DNA of 64,000 nt from the NCBI GenBank assembly GCA_034440635.1, contig JAOTON010001584.1:139001-203000 (forward strand), in the 5' to 3' direction. The position numbers and the translations under genes were made by a program. This DNA is from Lepas anatifera. Its lineage: Eukaryota; Arthropoda; Thecostraca; Lepadidae. Every line of letters starts with the position of its first letter. Position 1 is the stretch's first letter. Below, one piece after another: positions 57,471-64,000 of the stretch. The notes under the pieces are model-generated. The model was not told the origin of the DNA, did no database searches, and saw nothing but the letters and a program-made list of their open reading frames with translations.

Positions 57471-57927
57471 TTAAAGGGTATGAGGCACCTTCACAATGTG
57501 ATTTTAACTGAGATAGCCAAGTTGTAAAGCAGGTCGGAAAACCCGGTACTCCATATTTCATTTGACTTGGAACTCGATATTTCCGTAGAAAAAAGCTAAA
57601 ACCTACCTGACACCAGTCCCCCTCAGCCCCCGTCGCCGGCGGCCATTGTTGTGAGCTACTGGTGTGACGACATATGCTGACGTCACGATGAGCATCAGTC
57701 AATCGAAGCCCTTGAAGCGTTTCAAGTATGGTAGTGGTTGCCAGATCGTGACATCATCCACAGTCTGATATTTATTTCTTTTTCTAGAGGAGTATTTTTA
57801 AAAACCAAATATTGAGCTTATTGTACGTTTTTCAGAGAAATCATGAGTGGTTTCATTATTTTTGACTAAAAGTACGCCTAATTACACTAAATTCCAGGAT
57901 TCGACCAAGGTGCCACATTCCCATTAA
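57471..57927 (-). mobile_element. TTAA-6 MITE, copy E
   Basis: TTAA at 57471-57474 and 57924-57927 flanks 449 bp. The CRE TGACGTCA is intact at 57678-57685, while the CCAAT box is mutated (GTCAATC). It lies outside the giant element, so this family inserts independently. Confidence 0.82.
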
Positions 57928-58363
57928 ATGAAAAGGGACGTTGTGTTTGCTCACATGAATCTTGACCACAAATGGCGACTGCTGCAAGAGCATGCAAGCA
58001 TTTGTCGTTAATAGAAGTAATTGGCAAGGCGGAGGATTAAACCGGAAGTTGCCATCCCACTAACAGGGGAGTCCTCAGACAAGCTCTGTTAATACGGGAT
58101 TTAAACACGCAAAACACAGGAGCTGCATTTGCATGGGAAGTCGCGCACATCATTGGACGAATGGTGATGGAAGTTTGGCTGACGATAAGCGAGTGCATGA
58201 AACCAGCCATCGTGAAAGATCTCGGAGTCGCAAACAGGGTGATGGGGCTTTGCCAACAGCTTGAGGTCACCTATGGCGGTAAAGTTAAGGAAACTTAAAG
58301 GCAGAATGGCCAGAGTAAATAATCCAAGGCAAAGTTGAAAGCTAGTCTGGAACAAGCAGTCCG
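57928..58363. other. Unassigned spacer
   Basis: I see no repeat boundary or coding pattern. Confidence 0.35.
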
Positions 58364-58398
58364 ACATATATATATATATACATATATATATATATGTA

Positions 58399-58451
<53 letters not shown>
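58364..58451. repeat. (TA)n microsatellite with TATG interruptions
   Basis: AT dinucleotides with ATATGTAT interruptions. The length is probably unstable. Confidence 0.93.
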
Positions 58452-58452
<1 letters not shown>

Positions 58453-58739
58453 CGACATTTCCGGGTTATGACGTGTTGACCAGCATGTATAGTCTCTGTT
58501 TAGCTTAGCACCGATCCCATGTAGGCACGCTGAGACGCAGAAAAGGTAGGTCCGGTCCTCATTTCCTCCCCCACCGCGAAACGTGCGATGACGGGGCGTC
58601 AAATTTGGGTCGGACTGTGAAAATTAACAACATAAAACTACCGACGAATATTTCGTTTTGGCCAGGGCACTTCGACCAAAGAAAAAGGGGGCTTACTACG
58701 CCTACGCCCCAGCCGGGCTCTGCTCCAGAGCAAATGCCC

Positions 58740-59045
58740 TCAGTCTCGCAGGCTCCAAAATGAGGCCATAACCATTGCCGTGCGCAGTCTCCGAATGGCG
58801 GGATGAATGATCTCGGGAGGAATGACACTGACCAGGGGCGCGAGTGAGAGGCAGGGCGTGGCAGGGGAGTCCTCCACGGGAGAGGACGAAAGAGAGGAGA
58901 CATGGTCTGGGATGAGGAGGCTAAGGAGACGGTGCTGGAGAGGCTCCCCGGCATGGAGCGGGCTGGAGCGCGGAAAGTCATCCCGGAGACGGCGCGTGCG
59001 GCTTAAGGAAACGGGCTCGGCCAAAAACTCACAGCAGGCAGTAAG
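58740..59045. other. GC-rich block with overlapping open frames
   Basis: Both strands are open for more than 80 codons. On the + strand CTCGCAG at 58750 resembles an acceptor and GGCA|GTAAGT at 59041 a donor, with an arginine-rich frame running into it. A second + frame starts at an ATG near 58892 (MVWDEEAKETVLERL) and stops after about 34 codons. On the minus strand a proline/serine-rich frame spans 58740-59084. I recognise no family in any frame. It may be a UTR or promoter-proximal block. Confidence 0.2.
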
Positions 59046-59974
59046 TGCTCTGTGAGCCGATGTCACGCCCCCCCTCTTTCTCATTCGGACAACCTCAGCG
59101 TGCCTGCACGTCAGTTAACTAGATTAAATTTTATTTTAGGATGAGTGGGTCCACGGGAACGTTTTGTTTGTGTTGTGAATCATTGTTTGGCTCCACAGGT
59201 TTTCCTTTTTGGAAGAGCGCAGGGATCGGTGCGGAATTTAACTGCATACAGTGTGAACTTCAACAATATTAAGCTACTGAGAGGTAGGTAGGACAGGAAA
59301 TTGGGGTGGCTAGGTCGTGGAATATAAAATGTAATAGCTTCAAAATGGGGGGAGGGGTAAATCATTGTTGCGTTGCCATTGACGGTTTACGACGTACTGC
59401 ATAGGCACACACCCGATGAAGATAATGTATGAGTATACAAGGTCGAATTTGGGGGGGGGTAGTTTCCCCTTTTAGGCTGCAGCCATTTGGTTATGTTATA
59501 CCGTAATCAATTTTGAGATACAGCCAAGGAGGTTTCGGTTGCAGGGTGTTAAGGGGAGCCTTTGAGCTAGGAATACAATGATTTCGTTTTGGGAGAGCCA
59601 TTCAAGGTCAGAAATTGTCATCTTACGGTACACTGTGCTTCTGAACGGACGGTGGGGATTTTCACCACAGAACGAGGCCCTGACAAATAATATTTTCAGC
59701 CCATTGTACCATTTCGAGAGTCTAGCTGGTCTGCGGAAAATGTGTTTGTGCCTGTTTTAAATATTGGTTCAGCCTGTTTTAATCTATCAGTGTGTATTCT
59801 AAACAGGACCTTTATTTGGGATTTGTTGCAGGATCATTAATCCGAGCATAAGTTTCTATACTAAATTGTATCGTCCTTGATTCTTCTGCAAAACAGTCTG
59901 GTGTTCGGCTGCTAATTATGATAAATATAGCAAATAAATCCCCAACATTCTCTTTTCAATTTCTACGGTCGTAA

Positions 59975-60955
59975 TTACGGTAGGGCAGTGAACAAAAAGG
60001 ATGATCGACGGTAATTCAACGTCTGTGGAGTGTTGCTGGTACTTATCGCCATACTTTCCCACGTTGATATATTATTGAGCACAATGCCGTCCTTAGCGTA
60101 AACCCACCCGCCCTGTTTTTGAGAAGTCCCCAACTCTTTGCATGTCCCCGTCCGCGGTACCACTATTGAAGAAGCTGTATTATTTGGCTTTTCGCCCGAC
60201 ATAGTTTTGTTATGGGGACAGAGGGATTTAGACATTAGGTCATTATTCTTGTGTTGGTTTTCACGGGGAGGCGACCCTTGGCTTCACGGGAGGGGAATAC
60301 ATTTTGTGGAGAGGCCCCCCAGGGTTACCTTGCCCAGTGCACGGCGAATTCTATCGGCTGTCCCTGCATAGCTGGGTTACGTTGATGGGCCGTGTTCCGG
60401 AAAATTTCCCGCTCTCTATCCCCCCACTGGTACAGGAAAATAGGGCGGAGCTCGTAGTCTCCGTCCGGCCGATCCAGTGGGTAAATCATGCTAATTCCTA
60501 CCATTCTTACCGCCAGCTGGGCCCCGTATGTTTGTCTACCCACCGTTAGAATGTTTTTAAAGGGGGGGAGCTAACAGGTTCCCCATCGCCCATTCAAAGG
60601 GGACTTTGTCTCGCTGATGATCATAACTATATTCACCCGGTAGATATAAATTACTGTTTGATGGAGGGACATACAATTCGGTCGTACACATGATGCATGG
60701 GTCCATCCCGTCTCACGTGGAAATTATATCCATCGCTGGCCCAAAGTATAAATAATATTTGTATGGAACGATCAGGGATAGGGATCTAATTGGGGATGTC
60801 ATAAGGGGAACCCGGACTCATACGGAACCGCAAAATATCCATAGTTTCTGCCATTCTGATATCACTACTGGTGAAAAGGAAAACTTTTCCTGTCTGAAGC
60901 TTGCAGTCGGAAGGGGGCACCTTCCCTCTGGCGTTTCAGCGATTACTGTGCTGGG
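59975..60955 (-). pseudogene. Coding-like but broken minus-strand sequence
   Basis: Three minus-strand segments look protein-coding. One near 60640-60880 includes WASDGYNFHVRRDGPMHH and VYDRIVCPSIKQ, with one stop upstream. One near 60325-60550 includes GAQLAVRMVGISMIY, ELRPIFLYQWGDRERE and EFAVHWAR. One at 59975-60235 includes MSGEKPNNTASSIVV and QGGWVYAKDGIVLNN. They are separated by stops or frame changes. I cannot assign a family. A retired host gene, a retroelement remnant or an endogenous viral fragment are all possible. Confidence 0.35.
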
Positions 60956-60979
60956 CGCCCGGTTTCTGCATTTATCTCA

Positions 60980-61174
60980 TGACCGGCCGGCGCGCCGCGG
61001 CGCGGCGCCGCCGTCAGCGGAAGGAGAGAGAGAGCGAGAGAGGGGAAGAGCAGCGATAGGAAAGGCGAACGCAGTCGGATTAATGGGGGACGCCGAAAGT
61101 GAAAGCGGAAGACCAACGTATCAGCGGATGCATCCGATATTTTCCTAAACCTCATTGAGTCGCCGAACTAAGGG
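60980..61174 (+). promoter_or_regulatory. CpG-dense block with a splice-donor-like end
   Basis: GGCCGGCGCGCCGCGGCGC begins a CpG-dense stretch. A GA-rich run follows, then ATGGGGGACGCCGAAAG (61084), whose frame stops after 21 codons. GGG|GTGAGT at 61175 is a good donor. The block resembles a promoter with a non-coding or short first exon on the + strand, but no downstream exon is identified. Confidence 0.25.
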
Positions 61175-62640
61175 GTGAGTATAATTGAAATATGCTACAA
61201 TTATAATATCCTACAATAGGCCAGATACTACAATTTAGTGGGTCCAAAGCGTGTACATGCGTAGGTAGAGTCGTAAAGTTGCTTGAGGGAGCCCATTTGC
61301 CCCGGGTTAAACGATGCGCGTTGAAAACGCAAACTGATTAAAACGAAATTCCGCCGGCCATGGAGGTTGAGTTTCAACGAGCCTATCAATTTTAGCGAAA
61401 TATGCGGAGACGCTGAATATATACCTAGTGAACATTCAAACTCACTTTTGTTTGAGACCGAGTAAAATACAAAAGTTGAGAGTAAATGGTTTGATATACT
61501 TGTGCTATTTAGTGCAGTAGGCTTGATCTCAGTGGAAGAAATATTGGTCTCTCCAGCAATGCAAACATATCCCCCAAATTAGCCTCCAATATTGTGTCAA
61601 GCAAATTAGTTATTAAAATCGGGCATTCTGTTGCCCCTTGGATGTTAGGTCGGGTATGCCGCGTCTGGCAAGACAGAGCGCCGCGCGCATGCTCAATGCG
61701 TTGGATCCAGCATTATTAGACATACCATATAAGCAACGGTACTAAAAAGCAGGGATGGGGAGCAAGGCGCATCATTAATCCTGGAGACAATGTATAGAGG
61801 ACTCGACGACTGAAGGAGGGTATATGAGCGAGGGCACCTCATCAGCTGCGGCGGGTGCCCCGTTCAGGCTGGGTATGACGGACCCAGGGACGTCTATTTG
61901 ACAGCCCTCGAGAGGCACGGTTACCGAAAGGGACCAGGTGGCGATTCCGGGTGTCAGACCCTAAACTTCCCCCCCTTTTGGACGCTCATTCTTTGGGAAA
62001 CCCTTGTTATTCCTCACGAATTTCCGTAGGCCCCTTTTTGCACCGTTTGGCTATACTAATAGTAAGTATTAGAATGCTTCCAGTAATTTATCATTATTAT
62101 CAATCCGATCTTTTCGAGTTTGAGGCCTATCGGAGCCTGGCCAATTTTTCTGACAGAGGAGAGGAATGCCAAGGGCCACATTACTTTCACCGGAGGGTTG
62201 GGAAAACATTCAAAACCTCAGGGATCCGACTATTTGGCCATTATCGGGTTGGGGATGAATACATGAAGTGTGAAAGAGGACTGCTTGAGACGAATGTATG
62301 GAGACGAGAATGCTCTAACATAAGGACCGGTGGACATCCTGTCGGAGGATGATTAGGATGGGTCCGAGGCGGGACCGTGTCACCCCGAGCAAGGGAGGGA
62401 CTTTGGCCAGGAAACAAAACGAGGGCCTCAAGGGAGGGAAAGGGACAGGCTCATGACACTAATAGCCCATGCCTCGAGTGGCCGGCTGCGTAGTGCCTCC
62501 GATCGTATTGCTACAATTCACTTACGCCGTCCAGCCGACGAACCGTACAGACGAGAAACCCCCTGTTGGTTACGGGGCCTGAGGGGTTCCAGCCTTTGAT
62601 CGATCCTTGGAGGAGGACCTGGGCTGCACCACGGGGCCTT
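61175..62640. other. Unassigned spacer
   Basis: A 133-codon + frame (61951-62352) has no recognisable motif. No repeat or RNA gene is evident. Confidence 0.35.
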
Positions 62641-62661
62641 AGCGCATCCGTGGTGCGGGTC

Positions 62662-63180
62662 CAATTTGGTGCTGTCGGCCAGGGAGAGTCGAGGGACAGT
62701 TCGAAAAACGAACTGACCCTGGTCCAGGGAGAGACCACAGTTAATTTGGTGCTGTCGGCCAGGGAGAGCCGAGGGGACAGTTCGACTGATGAACTGACCC
62801 TGGTCCAGGGAGAGACCGCAGTCAATTTAGTGCTGTCGGCCAGGGAGAGTCGAGGGACAGTTCGAAAAACGAACTGACCCTGGTCCAGGGAGAGACCACA
62901 GTTAATTTGGTGCTGTCGGCCAGGGAGAGCCGAAGGGACAGTTCGACTGATGAACTGACCCTGGTCCAGGGAGAGACCGCAGTCAATTTAGTGCTGTCGG
63001 CCAGGAGAGTCGAGGACCAGTTCGAAAAACGAACTGACCCTGGTCCAGGGAGAGACCACAGTTAATTTGGTACTGTTCGGCCACGGAAAGCCGAGGGGAC
63101 AGTTCGACTAATAAACTGACCCTGGTTCAGGAGAGACCGCAGCCAATTTGGTATTGTTCGGCCAGGGAAAGAGCCGAAGA
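62662..63180. repeat. ~80-bp hairpin minisatellite with alternating units
   Basis: AATTTGGTGCTGTCGGCC starts units at 62663, 62743, 62824, 62904, 62985, 63064 and 63145. Units alternate: one type has CAGTTCGAAAAACGAACTG (7-bp stem, 5-nt loop), the other CAGTTCGACTGATGAACTG. All carry the palindrome CCCTGGTCCAGGG. The higher-order period is about 161 bp. The open frame through the first units is a repeat artefact. Confidence 0.92.
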
Positions 63181-64000
63181 GACGGTTTGTGTTCCAGGCT
63201 CGTAGGCGTTAGGTTGGCCAGAGACGGACGCGTCCTAGGTCTTCCTCTCGCGCCGACAGACCGACGAGGTCGCCGAAATGACCTTGATCCCGGGAAGGGA
63301 CCGAAATTGAATACCCTGGTTCGGGGAGACGGACCACCATTTTAGGCGATAACGGGGAAGGGGGTTCCAGGGGCGACCTGCGCTCCTCTGACCCCTATGC
63401 TCGGCGGCGCCTGCGTGGCACCGCCGGCCGCGGCGACGCTCCATCAGGATCGTCGTTAGATTGCCGGGCGGTTAGGTGCGAAGGTCCAGAGGTAGAATGC
63501 ACCTTCGGGACCCCCACGCCTAACGGGCCCGAGTGATGTCGCTAGCCATAGGAAAACGGGCGGGATCAGGAGAGGGGGTGCGCCCCGATTATTGCAAGCG
63601 ATACGTTGTCTTAAGAGTGCCATTGGCTGTGGAAATATTAATCAAAGGCGAAAGAAAGGGAACAAGTTATCGAAGGCATAAGTGATTTTGTTTCCATTAT
63701 TTGCGAAATTTATCAAGTCTACTGGGATATAACACTTGCAGTTTTGAACGCAAATTGTATTATGTTGTAAGTATCTGGGAGCATCGGGAGGTCAAAGCCT
63801 TAAAATTGGATAATATTATGAGTCAAACATTAAAAAGGGGATTAAGACAGTCCCTGGTGCCGCTTTTATGTGGATTAGTCGAGGGAAGAGATTGGGGGAG
63901 GCAGGAGACTTGCATGCACGCTGGATCAAAATTATATCCCTCTGTCTTCATATGCAGTGTCTCGGCTCACGTTGAGTGCTTGCTTGCTCTATGTGTGTGC
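63181..64000. other. Unassigned spacer at window end
   Basis: Sequence is GC-rich to about 63560, then AT-rich. I see no element end, RNA gene or convincing reading frame. Confidence 0.35.

Noticed and set aside
58892..58994. A frame starting MVWDEEAKETVLERL
   Set aside because: It stops after about 34 codons, lacks a downstream splice site before the stop, and overlaps other open frames in a GC-rich block.
62760..62820. Possible hammerhead ribozyme core (CTGATGA)
   Set aside because: The motif lies in the repeat hairpin, but the required GAAA and matching stems are absent; the following bases read GAGAC.

Overview
This is eukaryotic (metazoan) intergenic or intronic DNA that is almost entirely mobile elements and their debris. 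Supporting signs are tRNA-headed SINEs, CR1/Jockey-like and Penelope-like retroelements, many short inverted-repeat DNA elements, (CA)n, (TA)n and hexanucleotide microsatellites, several minisatellites, and no bacterial-style gene packing. The species cannot be named from sequence alone. A marine invertebrate such as a crustacean fits the element mix, but that is a guess. No intact cellular gene is visible. I offer only low-confidence candidate exons: 5479-5545 (+), 7208-7331 (-, fibronectin III-like), 33627-33757 (-), and a coding-looking but broken stretch at 59975-60955 (-).

Layout. 1-7080: element termini, a TTAA-flanked 1.03-kb element (family TTAA-1), a 50-bp tandem repeat, a SINE and a GC-rich candidate first exon. 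7396-14705: a CAG/CTG-rich minisatellite interrupted by a 2.76-kb palindromic element (11584-14340). 15964-31555: a giant nested element (copy 1). 31740-35400: retroelement scraps, SINEs and a compound microsatellite. 35440-36475: TTAA-1 copy 2. 36561-40214: a Penelope-like element and a CR1-like element back to back. 40985-43860: GGTCA-rich element remnants. 43980-45245: a 70-bp minisatellite. 45709-46744: TTAA-1 copy 3. 46854-56761: the giant element, copy 2. 57471-64000: a TTAA-6 MITE, an AT repeat, coding-like debris, a CpG-rich block and an 80-bp hairpin minisatellite.

The main discovery is the giant element. Both copies (15964-31555 and 46854-56761) begin and end with the inverted repeat CAGGGGTGTAATTTTC or a near match. 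Each is flanked by its own perfect 8-bp target duplication (CCTGAGAT; TGGCTATG), the signature of hAT-type transposition. Each carries, at the same internal position, a second hAT-like element (ends CAGGGGCGCAGCCA, target ATCGTGGA). The two layers carry two related ~20-bp satellites. No transposase was seen. It looks like a non-coding, satellite-loaded composite moved in trans as one unit.

The second discovery is that at least five TTAA-target families, otherwise different in sequence, are packed with AGGTCA/TGACCT half-sites. These often lie exactly 10 bp apart (direct repeats with 4-bp spacers, DR4). That is the layout of nuclear-receptor response elements, or of a shared transposase-binding array. 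A sixth TTAA family (TTAA-6) instead carries a conserved CRE (TGACGTCA) and CCAAT box. Comparing the two giant copies gives empty sites for several insertions, so many boundaries here rest on internal evidence rather than on database similarity.
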